Assembly (NCBI GenBank): GCA_964451325.1
Contig: CAYVHO010000016.1
Coordinates: forward strand, 9,079 to 73,078
Origin: JAADHI01 sp964451325
GTDB lineage: Bacteria > Nitrospirota > Nitrospiria > SBBL01 > JAADHI01
Length of the DNA stretch: 64,000 nt
Reading direction: 5' to 3'
The notes beneath the pieces are model-generated. The model was given only the letters and a program-made list of their open reading frames with translations, was not told the DNA's origin and did not search any database. A program made the translations under genes and the position numbers. Positions 18,954-27,934 of the stretch are shown piece by piece. How positions within the stretch are numbered: position 1 is the stretch's first letter; each line of letters begins with the position of its first letter.

Positions 18954-19475
18954 TCAGACAACTTTGTGTTCGTAGAGATGCACGTCTCTCTGAAGGAAGG
19001 GAATCTCAATGCCAGCGGCATCAAGCACCAATTTTGATTTTTCGGTCACGGAAAAATACACATCCCAATAATCGGCCACCTTACACCAGGGACGCACAAC
19101 AAGATTGACCGAACTATCGGCAAGCTCTGAAACAGCAACCAAGGGTTCCGGCGTCTCCAAGACAAGGGGATCCGACTTCATCATATTAACCAGAACTTCT
19201 TTTGCCCGTGTAACGTCCGCTGGATAGGCAACTCCGACCACAAGGTCAACACGCAGATCTCCCTCAGCAGAAAAATTTACGACAGCATTGTTCGACAAAG
19301 CAGGATTGGGAACAATGATGCGTTTGTTATCAGGAGAAACCAAAATGGTATTAAAAATCTGCACTTCCTTCACAACGCCAAGATGCCCCTGTGAGTCAAT
19401 TAAATCACCCACACGATAGGGTTTAAACAAAAGAATCATACCCCTCCCGCAAAAAAAGCTAACCCATAAGAACAT
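18954..19475 (-). pseudogene. 5'-truncated MscS-type mechanosensitive channel
   Basis: The frame encodes 173 residues that match MscS only from the end of the pore helix onward: FKPYRVGDLIDSQGHLG, then the beta domain (VVNFSAEGDLRVD) and the alpha/beta C-terminal domain (VVRPWCKVADYWDVYFSV). TM1, TM2 and most of TM3, about 110 residues, are missing, and a TAG codon directly precedes the first ATG. Without membrane helices it cannot form a channel. A cytosolic remnant may still be made, but a decayed gene is the simplest reading. Confidence 0.75.
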
Positions 19476-19566
19476 CTAGGGTCAACTTAAAAAAGGGATA
19501 ATGCAATTGGGTTGATTTTCTGATTATAATGTAAATGCCGCCATCTTTTTAAAAATGGGGAGCGAT

Positions 19567-19977
19567 ATGACACAAAACAAACACAATGCAGGCCCTGCGA
19601 TTAAAACCAAACCGCCTTACGATTTAATGGCACTCGGCATTCTAATGATTCTCGCCGGACTTATCGACATTAGCATTATTCTAAAAAATCCAGATTACGA
19701 GATGCCGATTTTTGGCATGAAATTGCCTGGAAAGGCAGGTTGGTATTTTATTTTAATTGTCTTCCCACTCTTTCACTTTATCGCGGGATATGGCGCGCTT
19801 CTTGCCCGGAAATGGGCATACTACCTGTATGTCCTTCCAACTTTTTATATCATTGCAAGCTCAGCCGTCAGCCGAATAACCCTTGAGCCACCACATCGCA
19901 TCCGAACGACGATCCTGCTGACTATGCCACTCTTTCTCATTTATCTTTATTGGCGGAGAAAACACTTCCGCCGCTGA
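19567..19977 (+). CDS. Small four-helix membrane protein, unknown function
   Basis: Not recognised. From ATG 19567 (GGGGAG at 19557-19562) it has 136 residues. Four hydrophobic segments lie at about 20-38, 58-78, 84-104 and 113-128, linked by short loops, with a basic C-terminus (YWRRKHFRR) suited to the cytoplasmic side. An alternative ATG at 19555 adds four residues. The gene stands alone and faces an mgtC-like gene convergently, 47 bases away. Confidence 0.65.
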   Translation: MTQNKHNAGPAIKTKPPYDLMALGILMILAGLIDISIILKNPDYEMPIFGMKLPGKAGWYFILIVFPLFHFIAGYGALLARKWAYYLYVLPTFYIIASSAVSRITLEPPHRIRTTILLTMPLFLIYLYWRRKHFRR

Positions 19978-20024
19978 AGAAGTCTCCCCCCACAAGACCA
20001 GCAATGGTTCAAAAATATAATTCC

Positions 20025-20720
20025 CTACAAATAACTCCACTTCACCTTTTTTAACTTCAATGGAGACGCTTCTAAAGATCTCATAATGCCCTGAAATAAG
20101 TGGTCAGGCAGTCCTTTGTTATGTAACCTCAAGGAAAAGCGCGAGATAACGGTATCTTGTTCATAATTTTTTTCGATGTCGCAGTTCAGTATCGTAAGAT
20201 GCTCTCCTTGAATCAAGGCCGCAAGTTCCGAAGGATTCACATTTGCGGGGGTCGTCACAATCAAATTTCGGTAGTAGTCTTTTGCATAAGTTCGCTCAAA
20301 ATATTTGAGTAAGATCAATCCACTCAATGCAAGCACCGTCGTAAAGCCCGAAATCACATAGTACCCGCCACCTGCGGCCATGCCGATCCCCGCAGCAGTC
20401 CATAAAGAAGCCGCCGTGGTGAGCCCCCGCACATTCACGCCCGCCTTAATAATAACCCCTGCCCCCAAAAAACCGATGCCTGTTACAATTTGGGCCGCAA
20501 TCCGCGTGGGATCAGCAACAGAACCAGTATTAGCCGATGTCCTTGCAACAACCTCGGACAGTACCATAAAAACACCCGCCCCCAGACTGACCAGTAAATG
20601 TGTGCGCAAACCGGCATCGCGACCATGAATATCACGCTCCAAACCAACGAATCCCCCAAAGAGGGAGGCAATCAGCAGTCGAATCAAAAGATCAAGTTCA
20701 ACTTCAAAAAAAGGAGACAT
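20025..20720 (-). CDS. MgtC/SapB family inner-membrane protein
   Basis: The 231 residues contain an MgtC-type membrane domain (about 8-140) with FGGFVGLERDIHGRDAGLRTHLL, the conserved Asp-Arg-containing loop, and GAGVIIKAGVNVRGLTTAASLW. An ACT-like soluble C-terminal domain (about 150-231) follows. MgtC proteins are known for survival at low magnesium and, in pathogens, for inhibiting F-ATPase; the role here is not indicated by the neighbours. No clear Shine-Dalgarno precedes the ATG. Confidence 0.88.
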   Translation of the reverse strand: MSPFFEVELDLLIRLLIASLFGGFVGLERDIHGRDAGLRTHLLVSLGAGVFMVLSEVVARTSANTGSVADPTRIAAQIVTGIGFLGAGVIIKAGVNVRGLTTAASLWTAAGIGMAAGGGYYVISGFTTVLALSGLILLKYFERTYAKDYYRNLIVTTPANVNPSELAALIQGEHLTILNCDIEKNYEQDTVISRFSLRLHNKGLPDHLFQGIMRSLEASPLKLKKVKWSYL

Positions 20721-20914
20721 GAGAAACCCCAGTTCATCATTTTCTAAAAAATAAGCAGGTCGAAAGGAAAGAACAAATCACCAAAATGGTATACATTTAA
20801 GTGTAATCCTGCTTGCCTTGAATTGCAAGGATAAGACTTTTATTCATCCAGTCGTTCAGGGAGACTGAATATTCAGATTTTTTTCAATTTAAGGCCGCTC
20901 TGATTAAGGCCGAA

Positions 20915-20943
20915 TTGCACAGCCTGGGACGATTGCGTTATAC
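20915..20943 (+). promoter_or_regulatory. Candidate sigma70-type promoter of the dnaJ-like gene
   Basis: TTGCAC (20915-20920), 17 bases, then TTATAC (20938-20943). The predicted transcript start near 20950 places the hairpin at 20962-21001 in the untranslated leader. Confidence 0.4.
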
Positions 20944-20961
20944 AGGAGTCATTATTTGATT

Positions 20962-21001
20962 TGTTAATTGAAAGCCCCGGATCTCAAGCTTCCAATTAAC
21001 A
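20962..21001 (+). promoter_or_regulatory. Leader hairpin upstream of the dnaJ-like gene
   Basis: TGTTAATTGAAAGC (20962-20975) pairs with GCTTCCAATTAACA (20988-21001) with one mismatch and a 12-base loop. It ends about eight bases before the AGGACAGGA ribosome site, and no U-tract follows, so it is not a terminator. It could be a protein-binding site or a temperature-sensitive leader structure. Confidence 0.5.
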
Positions 21002-21028
21002 CCCCATTCAGGACAGGAAAAAAACGAC

Positions 21029-21976
21029 ATGGAATACAGAGACTATTACGAAATGATGGGTGTCAAACGAGATGCAACACCGGACGAGATTAAAAAGGCC
21101 TACCGCAAACAGGCCCGCTTGTACCATCCAGACATCAGCAAAGAAAAAAATGCAGAAAAAAAATTTAAAGAAGCGGGCGAAGCCTACGAAGTCTTAAAAG
21201 ACCCAAAAAAACGTGCGGCCTATGATCGATTAGGCGCAAACTGGAAAAACGGGCAAGAATTTCGCCCACCACCCAATTGGGGCGGTAACCCAGGGTTTGG
21301 CGGTGGAGGATTTTCTCCCGGTGCTGGAGCAAATTTCAGCGATTTTTTTGAATCCCTTTTTGGAGGAGCGGGCGGGGGATTTCAGCACACACAAGGCCAA
21401 ACAGCCCCCACACGCGGCGAAGACCGAACCGTCAATCTCACCATCAATCTGGAAGATGCTTATCACGGTATGACACAAACCATTGCACTGCGCACGCCCG
21501 TCATAGATCAACAAGGCCATGCAAAAAAACAAGAACAGCGTCTAAAAGTAAAAATACCCAAAGGCATCAAAGCAGGACAACGGATACGACTTCAAGGAAA
21601 AGGGGATGCCGGAACAGGAGGTGCGTCTCCCGGCGACCTTTATTTAAAGATTGCCTTCAAAAAAAACCCACTCTACCGCACGGAAGAAAAAGATGTTTTT
21701 CTCGATCTTCCCATCGCCCCCTGGGAACTCATGCTTGGCACAACGATTCAAGTCCCGACACCGGAGGGAAAGGTTCAGCTCAGAATTCCGGAAAACTCTA
21801 AATCAGGTCAGAAATTACGACTCAAAGGCCGCGGTATTCCAGGAAAACCCTATGGAGATTTTTTCGTTGTACTTAACTTGGTCCTGCCCCCCGCAGAAGA
21901 CGACGAATCAAAAGCATTGTATGAAAAAATGGCAAAAGATTTCACCTTTGATGTACGAACACATTTTGACGTATAA
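21029..21976 (+). CDS. cbpA: DnaJ-class co-chaperone, CbpA type
   Basis: Hsp40 co-chaperone that stimulates DnaK and may bind DNA like CbpA. The 315 residues start with a J domain (1-70) containing HPD at 33-35. A Gly/Phe-rich linker (about 85-125) follows, then two C-terminal substrate-binding domains (about 135-310) with DLYLKIAFKKNPLYRTEEKD and GKPYGDFFVVLNL. The CxxCxGxG zinc repeats of DnaJ proper are absent. No dnaK or grpE lies nearby. A strong hairpin in the leader suggests extra control. Confidence 0.9.
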   Translation: MEYRDYYEMMGVKRDATPDEIKKAYRKQARLYHPDISKEKNAEKKFKEAGEAYEVLKDPKKRAAYDRLGANWKNGQEFRPPPNWGGNPGFGGGGFSPGAGANFSDFFESLFGGAGGGFQHTQGQTAPTRGEDRTVNLTINLEDAYHGMTQTIALRTPVIDQQGHAKKQEQRLKVKIPKGIKAGQRIRLQGKGDAGTGGASPGDLYLKIAFKKNPLYRTEEKDVFLDLPIAPWELMLGTTIQVPTPEGKVQLRIPENSKSGQKLRLKGRGIPGKPYGDFFVVLNLVLPPAEDDESKALYEKMAKDFTFDVRTHFDV

Positions 21977-22016
21977 AAAAAAACCTCCTCTCCCAAAACA
22001 TCTGAGAGAGGAGGTT
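21974..22016 (-). terminator. Rho-independent terminator of the DUF4382 lipoprotein gene
   Basis: AACCTCCTCTC (21982-21992) and GAGAGGAGGTT (22006-22016) form an 11-bp stem. On the minus strand the stem is followed by a run of U from the A-tract at 21975-21983. It lies between two convergent genes and ends the minus-strand transcript. Confidence 0.85.
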
Positions 22017-22064
22017 ACAAGGACGTTTTCTCACGTCTTCCTTATTTAGTCAATCCGCAAAAAA

Positions 22065-23945
22065 CTACCTTAAAATAACAACCGCACGACGGGACACCAT
22101 TGTTTGTGTGATACCCGTGTAAGACCCTTTGGCATATAAACGAGCCAGCGCAGCGTCGTTTTCCAAACGCAGCGTCAGATCATTCACAAAATCCCCAAAA
22201 TCACTGTGAACACTCACCGCACCGGATTGCCGAATGGCGTAACGACCACGACCTTCGTCCGTCGGCAAGACTTGAGGCGCAGGTTCCGGTGTCAACTCGA
22301 CAAAATGCTGACGAGTCCGAAAGACATGATGCAAACGCCCGACTCCGGTCAAATCCAAGGCAAGTCCTGATTCTGAAGATGAAACAAAGGGCTTTTCTGT
22401 CGCGGGTTTCCAGTGAACGGCCATTGTGGCTTTTCTCCCATTGACGTCCATGATCGTCCGGGCAAAAAAATCAGGGGGTGCGGCTCCAAAAGGTGCAACA
22501 TGTCCACGCAGACGCATGGGCTCACCCACTTCAGCTTCTGCCAGCGTGAGATTTCCCGTCGCCACGACATAAGCCACCGGATCACTGCCTGTCCCTGTGA
22601 AATCAAAGATTTCAATCGCTCGACCGTTGATGGCCCTGAGTGTCATTTCAACTTCAGAAGCATCGGTTTGCATCGCATTCACCGTCCCCACAACAGTCGT
22701 GTACAGCATACGCACCAAACCCTCTGTGGCATCAATGCTTAAGGCAGCGGCAATACTATCGCTCAAGACATCCGTGTTCACGACACCGGAAACTGTTCCA
22801 AAAACGGTAACGCGCTGCCCCACGGAAAGATCATCTTTGTTGAAAGGATCTGTTTCATCGGCATGTGCACCTTGTTTCGTCACCTTCGTGCCTTCACCCA
22901 GCAGAACCTTGACATCCTGATGCAGGACGATTTCATTTTCGTCTCGTATCAATGTCGCACCACGAACCGTCAAGGTGTCACCCGACCGGGCAATGATACT
23001 CCCACGAACCGCGTCGCGCTCCCCGCCTGGCACACTGCTGCCTGCTAAGACCTCACGTGCCTTAAAAACACGCGCCCGAACATTGAATTCTCCAAAAACC
23101 ACCACAGGGGTTCTCAGGGGTTTTTGCGCTAAAAGCGAGAACCCTTTACTGCCTTCTCCGGTTTCTCCGTCCACTTCATAAGTTGTTTCCGCACTGGGCA
23201 CAATTGTCAGTTTTCCAAAATGCCGTGCATCCCTATGAATTCGGTGACGGAAAGGACGAATCGCAATTTCAAACGTTTCTTCTCTCTCATTCAACTCAGC
23301 AAGCAAACCACGAATGCGATGTCGCTTCAGGTGATCAAAATCAGGATCCACCTCCGCAATCAAGGTGGGTTCCACCATTACCATCGGTGGTACGGGCACA
23401 GTATCGACGGTATTGGTCGCCTCCAAATCAAAATCCAAAGACAAGTGTGCCGGAACACCCGGTGCGATGATAAGCCGGCGATTGATATCCAGTTTCACCT
23501 TGACTTCGAGCGTCGTGAGTGCATTGCCATCCTCATCCTGCGTCACTGCCGGTGTTGAAAGACCACCGACTTCGACTTGAATATCGGCATTGCTATAATC
23601 AAGTACCATTGTCGCTTCTGTATACGCACCCAAAGGAATGGTTGCCGCAGTCAGAATTTCCGACAATTCAACATACTCTGCAAAATCAACACGTGTGGTC
23701 AGCGGCAGGGTTTCAACCTTGTCGCCATTTTTGCGTGTCAGCATGATAGATAAGATATCTACTTCATATTTTTCAAAATCACCTTCGGCGTCTGTGAGAC
23801 TAATCACCACATCGCCTTTTTCCAAAGCGGCCGCACCACCATCACTGCCGCCACTGCTACTGCCGCATCCCGTCAAAACCGTCGCTGTTACAAACAGCCC
23901 CGTCATGAAAAAGAAGGGTGCAAACCATCGTTTCATCCTATTCAT
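22065..23945 (-). CDS. DUF4382 lipoprotein with DUF5666-like repeats
   Basis: Function unknown; predicted outer-membrane or surface lipoprotein. The start is set at ATG 23945 (MNRMKRW), seven bases after AGGAGG; 18 extra upstream codons have no ribosome site. It has 626 residues: a signal peptide with lipobox LTGC (Cys27), a Gly/Ser spacer and a DUF4382 domain (about 40-190, GDVVISLTDAEGDFEKY). Several beta-rich repeats of the DUF5666 kind follow (e.g. VRGSIIARSGDTLTVRGATL), separated by stretches such as SVGQRVTVFGTVSG. A clear terminator follows. A second DUF5666 lipoprotein is encoded at 60112. Confidence 0.8.
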   Translation of the reverse strand: MNRMKRWFAPFFFMTGLFVTATVLTGCGSSSGGSDGGAAALEKGDVVISLTDAEGDFEKYEVDILSIMLTRKNGDKVETLPLTTRVDFAEYVELSEILTAATIPLGAYTEATMVLDYSNADIQVEVGGLSTPAVTQDEDGNALTTLEVKVKLDINRRLIIAPGVPAHLSLDFDLEATNTVDTVPVPPMVMVEPTLIAEVDPDFDHLKRHRIRGLLAELNEREETFEIAIRPFRHRIHRDARHFGKLTIVPSAETTYEVDGETGEGSKGFSLLAQKPLRTPVVVFGEFNVRARVFKAREVLAGSSVPGGERDAVRGSIIARSGDTLTVRGATLIRDENEIVLHQDVKVLLGEGTKVTKQGAHADETDPFNKDDLSVGQRVTVFGTVSGVVNTDVLSDSIAAALSIDATEGLVRMLYTTVVGTVNAMQTDASEVEMTLRAINGRAIEIFDFTGTGSDPVAYVVATGNLTLAEAEVGEPMRLRGHVAPFGAAPPDFFARTIMDVNGRKATMAVHWKPATEKPFVSSSESGLALDLTGVGRLHHVFRTRQHFVELTPEPAPQVLPTDEGRGRYAIRQSGAVSVHSDFGDFVNDLTLRLENDAALARLYAKGSYTGITQTMVSRRAVVILR

Positions 23946-24182
23946 TTTTATCCTCCTTAAATTCAATTCTATGTCTCTTGCAATCAAATAAGGCCGCAAT
24001 GTTTCTCACCCTTACCCCCCAACTAACGCATGAAGAGACAATCGGTTGACACGGTAAAGCAGTAAATGAGCAATAAAGCCGTATTTCAGGAAAACCTGCG
24101 GATTCGATCCGCAAAAACGATTCTTGAAGAGCCGACAAAGCCTCTGCTACCATGAGCCAAACTGAAAGAGAGGACACATGTA

Positions 24183-24614
24183 ATGGATACATTATTTACA
24201 ATGAAATCGTTGTCGCAATACGCTCAGGTCTGGCAACAGATCCAAGAAGGACTTCCCTTGAGCGAAGATGAAGAAATTGTTGCGGGTGTTATGAAAGAAC
24301 ATCCAGAATTCGACGCCTTCTGGTTGGCGGGAGAAACTGCGCTACACCCACAGGAAATTGACGGCTTCGTCGTAAACCCCATGATTCATGCGGGTTTGCA
24401 CGTGATTGGCGAAAAACAGGTTCTTGAACTCAGTCCCGAAGAGACATCAGTCACCCTTCAAGCCCTCGTTGATCGCGGCATAACACGTCATGAAGCCATG
24501 CACAAAATCATTGGCATTTGGGGCGACCTTTATTTTAAGTCCATCCGAGGTGGGGCTTCTATGTATGAGTGGGAATACATTACCTTATTAAACAGCCTCT
24601 GGCGCTCAAGCTAG
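24183..24614 (+). CDS. DUF1841 family protein
   Basis: Conserved protein of unknown function, 143 residues. It shows the family's hallmark NPMIHAGLHVIGEKQVLE (about 78-95) and TRHEAMHKIIGIWGDLYF (about 104-121), helix-rich with regularly spaced His residues. The start follows a GAGAGGAC site. It is 53 bases upstream of a thioredoxin-like ferredoxin gene and may be co-transcribed with it. Confidence 0.8.
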   Translation: MDTLFTMKSLSQYAQVWQQIQEGLPLSEDEEIVAGVMKEHPEFDAFWLAGETALHPQEIDGFVVNPMIHAGLHVIGEKQVLELSPEETSVTLQALVDRGITRHEAMHKIIGIWGDLYFKSIRGGASMYEWEYITLLNSLWRSS

Positions 24615-24667
24615 GGCCTGTCGATATTTCAAAAAATATTTATAATTTAAGGACTTAAGGAGACAAA

Positions 24668-24994
24668 ATGGCAAAACACAAATATCATATTCTCGTTTGC
24701 ACAACGACCCGCCCCCCTGGAAATATGCGTGGCTCCTGCGGAGAAAAGAAAAGCCAAGACCTTATCAACGCCTTTTATCAAGAGATGGAAAAAAAGATGC
24801 TTTTCGGTCAGATCCTGATTACGGAATCCAGCTGTCTCGGCCCCTGCCCGATTGGTGCAACCGTTGTCGTTTATCCAGAGGGCATTTGGTACAAGGGCGT
24901 GACCGCACCCGATGTTGTCGAAATTATGGAAGAGCACATTACAAATGGCAAACCCGTCGAACGTTTGATGGTTCCTGATGAAATGTGGGGGTAG
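24668..24994 (+). CDS. Thioredoxin-like 2Fe-2S ferredoxin
   Basis: Small electron carrier of 108 residues. Four cysteines, C11, C24, C56 and C60 (CTTT...RGSCG and SSCLGPCPIG), give the C-x12-C / C-x3-C pattern of thioredoxin-fold 2Fe-2S ferredoxins, and VVVYPEGIWYKGV follows as in the family. AAGGAG precedes the ATG. It may serve the siroheme reductase encoded 0.8 kb downstream, but that is inference. Confidence 0.9.
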   Translation: MAKHKYHILVCTTTRPPGNMRGSCGEKKSQDLINAFYQEMEKKMLFGQILITESSCLGPCPIGATVVVYPEGIWYKGVTAPDVVEIMEEHITNGKPVERLMVPDEMWG

Positions 24995-25025
24995 TTAAAG
25001 ACGACTCAATAAACTCCATTCTATC

Positions 25026-25051
25026 TTCCCCCCTTAAAAAAAGGGGGGATT
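25026..25051. terminator. Hairpin between convergent genes
   Basis: CCCCCCTT (25028-25035) pairs with AAGGGGGG (25041-25048) around an A5 loop, directly against the stop codon of the minus-strand gene. T-rich sequence on either side is short, so efficiency is uncertain, but the position suits a bidirectional terminator. Confidence 0.55.
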
Positions 25052-25603
25052 TCACTCCGGTGTTTTAAGTATTCCCGTCGGTTTATTATCAATACTGATC
25101 TGATTTTTATTTTTCCAATACTGTTTTACACCCACTTCCCCTTGTTTTTCGGCCCATGCCTCAAGCTGTGTGCGTTCTTCATTGAAGGTCATAAAGGGCA
25201 CAGCCCAACCACATGAGGTTTGCAGCGAGTCAATCTGTAAGTCGATAATCTGACGCGCCCCAGGTATTGTGGGGAAAACTGCAATCAAATCCGACCACTC
25301 CTTATCTCTCGGATGATAAATTATTGCATGACCATAAAGCCTAAGAATAAGCGGATTTTCTCCAAAAGCACAAAACATCAATGTCATCCGACTATTTTCG
25401 AGCAAGTGCGCCGCCGTTTCATTTCCACTCCCTGTTAAGTTCAGCCAGGCCACTCTTTTTTCGCTCAAAACACGTAAACTGTCCATGCCCTTTGGAGAAA
25501 GATTGATACGTCCGCCCTCCCCCGCTGTGGCAACAAAAAAAACCGCCTGACTTTCGATAAAATCTTTTAGTTTGCGATCGATCGTCTTGAAATATTTTGC
25601 CAT
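25052..25603 (-). CDS. Pyridoxamine 5'-phosphate oxidase-like flavin-binding protein
   Basis: Split-barrel FMN-binding family, 183 residues from ATG 25603. The GGAG nine bases upstream selects this start over in-frame starts at 25612 and 25633. Recognisable segments are FFVATAGEGGRINLSPKGMD, VAWLNLTGSGNETAAHLLEN and RLYGHAIIYHP. Members of this group are often annotated as pyridoxamine 5'-phosphate oxidase-related proteins; the substrate is unknown. It is divergent from the nitrite/sulfite reductase gene. Confidence 0.8.
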   Translation of the reverse strand: MAKYFKTIDRKLKDFIESQAVFFVATAGEGGRINLSPKGMDSLRVLSEKRVAWLNLTGSGNETAAHLLENSRMTLMFCAFGENPLILRLYGHAIIYHPRDKEWSDLIAVFPTIPGARQIIDLQIDSLQTSCGWAVPFMTFNEERTQLEAWAEKQGEVGVKQYWKNKNQISIDNKPTGILKTPE

Positions 25604-25693
25604 AATCACCATCTCCGAATATATAGATGACACAAGTCCTTGATTCTATTCCCTCAATGGTGTTGCGTCAAATGATAGACGCCCTATTTTACA

Positions 25694-25722
25694 TTGATTG
25701 TCCAAAGACCATGGTGTATTCT
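25694..25722 (+). promoter_or_regulatory. Candidate promoter of the siroheme reductase operon
   Basis: TTGATT (25694-25699), 17 bases, then TATTCT (25717-25722), about 42 bases before the start codon. A short inverted repeat (GCGTC/GACGC) lies just upstream near 25668-25685. Confidence 0.35.
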
Positions 25723-25764
25723 TTTTAGAAGGTATTTTCCCTAAATTCAACGAGGATTTTGCGA

Positions 25765-27897
25765 ATGAACGAAATTGATTCACAGCTCTCCGAGGCCATT
25801 TCAAACGAGATCGAAACCTTTGATCAACTGGCCCAACGCTTTCAAAACAAAGAAATTCCTGAAGAAAAATTCAAACGCTATCGGCTACAAAACGGGATTT
25901 ACGGTCAACGTCAGCCAGGCCACCAAATGGTGCGTGTCAAGATTCCCTCTGGCCTGCTCAATGCCGCCCAGCTTCGCTGCCTGGCGGACATCTCTACTCG
26001 ATATTCACAGGGCTACGGACATGTCACAACCCGTCAGGATATTCAATTTCATTACGTCGAGCTTAATGATGTCAAAGCGCTTATGACCGAACTATCAAAA
26101 GTTGGTTTGAGCACACGAGAAGCCTGCGGCAACACCGTCAGAAATGTCACGGCCTGTCACCGTGCGGGTATTTGCCCCACGGAGCTATTTGACGTCACAG
26201 GTATTTCAGAAAAAGTGGCTTATTTCCTGCTTTGGAACCCCATCAACCAAGACCTCCCGAGAAAATTCAAAATCTCTTTTTCAGGTTGCACCAGCGAATG
26301 CGGCTTGGCCGCCATCCACGATCTTGGCTTTATTGCGACCTCTCGTCACATCAAGGGAAAGCAGGAATTAGGATTTAAAGTCTTTATTGGCGGGGGCTTG
26401 GGTTCGCATCCCAAACTGGCCCTCCCCTACAGCGATTTTATCCCCACTGATCAAGTTCTTCCACTTTGCGAAGCAACACTTCAACTCTTTGACAGCCACG
26501 GCAACCGACGTAATAAAAGTAAAGCCCGCATGAAATTCGTCATTGAAAAATGGGGGCTGGAAAAATTTAAAACCACCCTGGGAGAATTATTGACCGAAGT
26601 CTTGGCATCAGACAAAGTCTTTCCCGAACTCCCAAAACCCAGTTTGAAAGAAAAACCCGCCACGCTTGCGGAGATCCCGAGCACCAATGGCGATAACAAC
26701 ACCCCTTTTCAGCTTTGGGCCAGAACAAACCTGATTCCACAAGGAGATGACAGCTTCGCCATTCAAATCAAATTACCCCTGGGGGATGTTACAGAAGCAC
26801 AGTTTCGTGGATTGGCTGACCTCACAGAACAATTTTCAACACAAGGCGCACGCACAACCCACCAGCAAAATATCATTTTGAATCACATCGCCACAGCAGA
26901 TCTCTCACGTTTTTATACGGCACTTGAAGCCATTGGCCTTTCAGGTGCAGGCGCAGAACGTGTCGTGGATGTCATGGCCTGTCCCGGGGCAGACACCTGC
27001 CAGCTGGCCCTGACCAACTCCATGGGCGTCGGCGCCGCAATCAATAAAAAACTCAGCAGCGAACTGCCCATGTATGATGATTTGGAAGGACTGCGTATCC
27101 GAATCTCCGGCTGTCCCAATTCCTGCGGACACCACCATATTGCAGGCATCGGACTGCACGGCATCGCAAAAAAAGTCAATGGCGTCTTAACGCCCCACTA
27201 TCAGCTACATCTGGGGGGGGGGCTCAATGCGGAAACCCCGACCCTTGGAAAATCTAAAATAAAATTACCGGCCAAAAATATGCCTTCGGCTGTACTCGCC
27301 CTCATTGAGCTTTTTAGAACCGAGCGACAGGGAGAAGAAAACTTTAATCAATTTGTCGAACGGTTTGGTCGCGAGGCCATCGGTGAAAAGTTATCCCGTT
27401 TTTCAGACTTGGCCCCACAGGAAGAACAGCCTGATCTCTACTGGGACTGGAAAGAGGATAACAAGGTCTTTTCCCTCGATGAAATCGGCCCGGGAGAATG
27501 TTCGGGTACCGTAATCGACATGATCGAATACGGACTGCGTATGGCCAAAGAAACCATCGAAAAAGCCCAGCAGAGCGCAGATCAAAATGATTATGCTAAA
27601 ACGGCCACGCTCATTAAAGAAGCGATTCTCTTAGACGCGCGTGCCCTGCTTTATACCTACGGCACAGACTCACCCCATGACGACCAGATCTTAAAAGAGT
27701 TTCAGCAAAAATTGGTCGAACAAGGGATTTTAGGCGAGCGTTTTGAGTCTTTTACCTCAGAGTTGGGCAAATGGGACGATTTTGGAGAAGATGCAGCAAG
27801 CGTCCTCCCCTTACTTGAAGAAGGCGCTGCTTTTGTACAGGAGTGTCAAGATGCCTATGATCGAATGGATGCGAAAATGAAATTTCGCAAAAAATAG
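25765..27897 (+). CDS. Nitrite/sulfite reductase (siroheme, 4Fe-4S) with C-terminal extension
   Basis: Six-electron reduction of sulfite or nitrite by a coupled siroheme-Fe4S4 centre; cytosolic. From ATG 25765 (GAGG nine bases upstream) it has 710 residues. Two ferredoxin-like/NirSir halves are visible, the first with GYGHVTTRQDIQFHYVE. The cofactor cysteines C406-x5-C412 (CPGADTC) and C450-x3-C454 (SGCPNSCG) are intact. After about residue 560 an extra ~140-residue helical region follows (ECSGTVIDMIEYGLRMAKE onward), not present in the ~500-570-residue ferredoxin-type enzymes. TusA follows, which favours sulfur assimilation, but nitrite cannot be excluded. Confidence 0.9.
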   Translation: MNEIDSQLSEAISNEIETFDQLAQRFQNKEIPEEKFKRYRLQNGIYGQRQPGHQMVRVKIPSGLLNAAQLRCLADISTRYSQGYGHVTTRQDIQFHYVELNDVKALMTELSKVGLSTREACGNTVRNVTACHRAGICPTELFDVTGISEKVAYFLLWNPINQDLPRKFKISFSGCTSECGLAAIHDLGFIATSRHIKGKQELGFKVFIGGGLGSHPKLALPYSDFIPTDQVLPLCEATLQLFDSHGNRRNKSKARMKFVIEKWGLEKFKTTLGELLTEVLASDKVFPELPKPSLKEKPATLAEIPSTNGDNNTPFQLWARTNLIPQGDDSFAIQIKLPLGDVTEAQFRGLADLTEQFSTQGARTTHQQNIILNHIATADLSRFYTALEAIGLSGAGAERVVDVMACPGADTCQLALTNSMGVGAAINKKLSSELPMYDDLEGLRIRISGCPNSCGHHHIAGIGLHGIAKKVNGVLTPHYQLHLGGGLNAETPTLGKSKIKLPAKNMPSAVLALIELFRTERQGEENFNQFVERFGREAIGEKLSRFSDLAPQEEQPDLYWDWKEDNKVFSLDEIGPGECSGTVIDMIEYGLRMAKETIEKAQQSADQNDYAKTATLIKEAILLDARALLYTYGTDSPHDDQILKEFQQKLVEQGILGERFESFTSELGKWDDFGEDAASVLPLLEEGAAFVQECQDAYDRMDAKMKFRKK

Positions 27898-27934
27898 CTG
27901 ATCCCAATTTATTTTTTAATTTTGTGAGGAAAAA

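Larger units (their letters stand above)
20721..21028. other. 308-bp intergenic region between mgtC-like and dnaJ-like genes
   Basis: Divergent promoter region without a gene. It holds a sigma70-like promoter candidate for the plus-strand gene (20915-20943) and a long hairpin (20962-21001) just before the ribosome site. The short word TAAGGCCG is repeated twice near 20890-20912. No CIRCE heat-shock element is seen. Confidence 0.5.

Noticed and set aside
20721..21028. CIRCE heat-shock element before the dnaJ-like gene
   Set aside because: The inverted repeat does not contain TTAGCACTC/GAGTGCTAA and has a different spacing.
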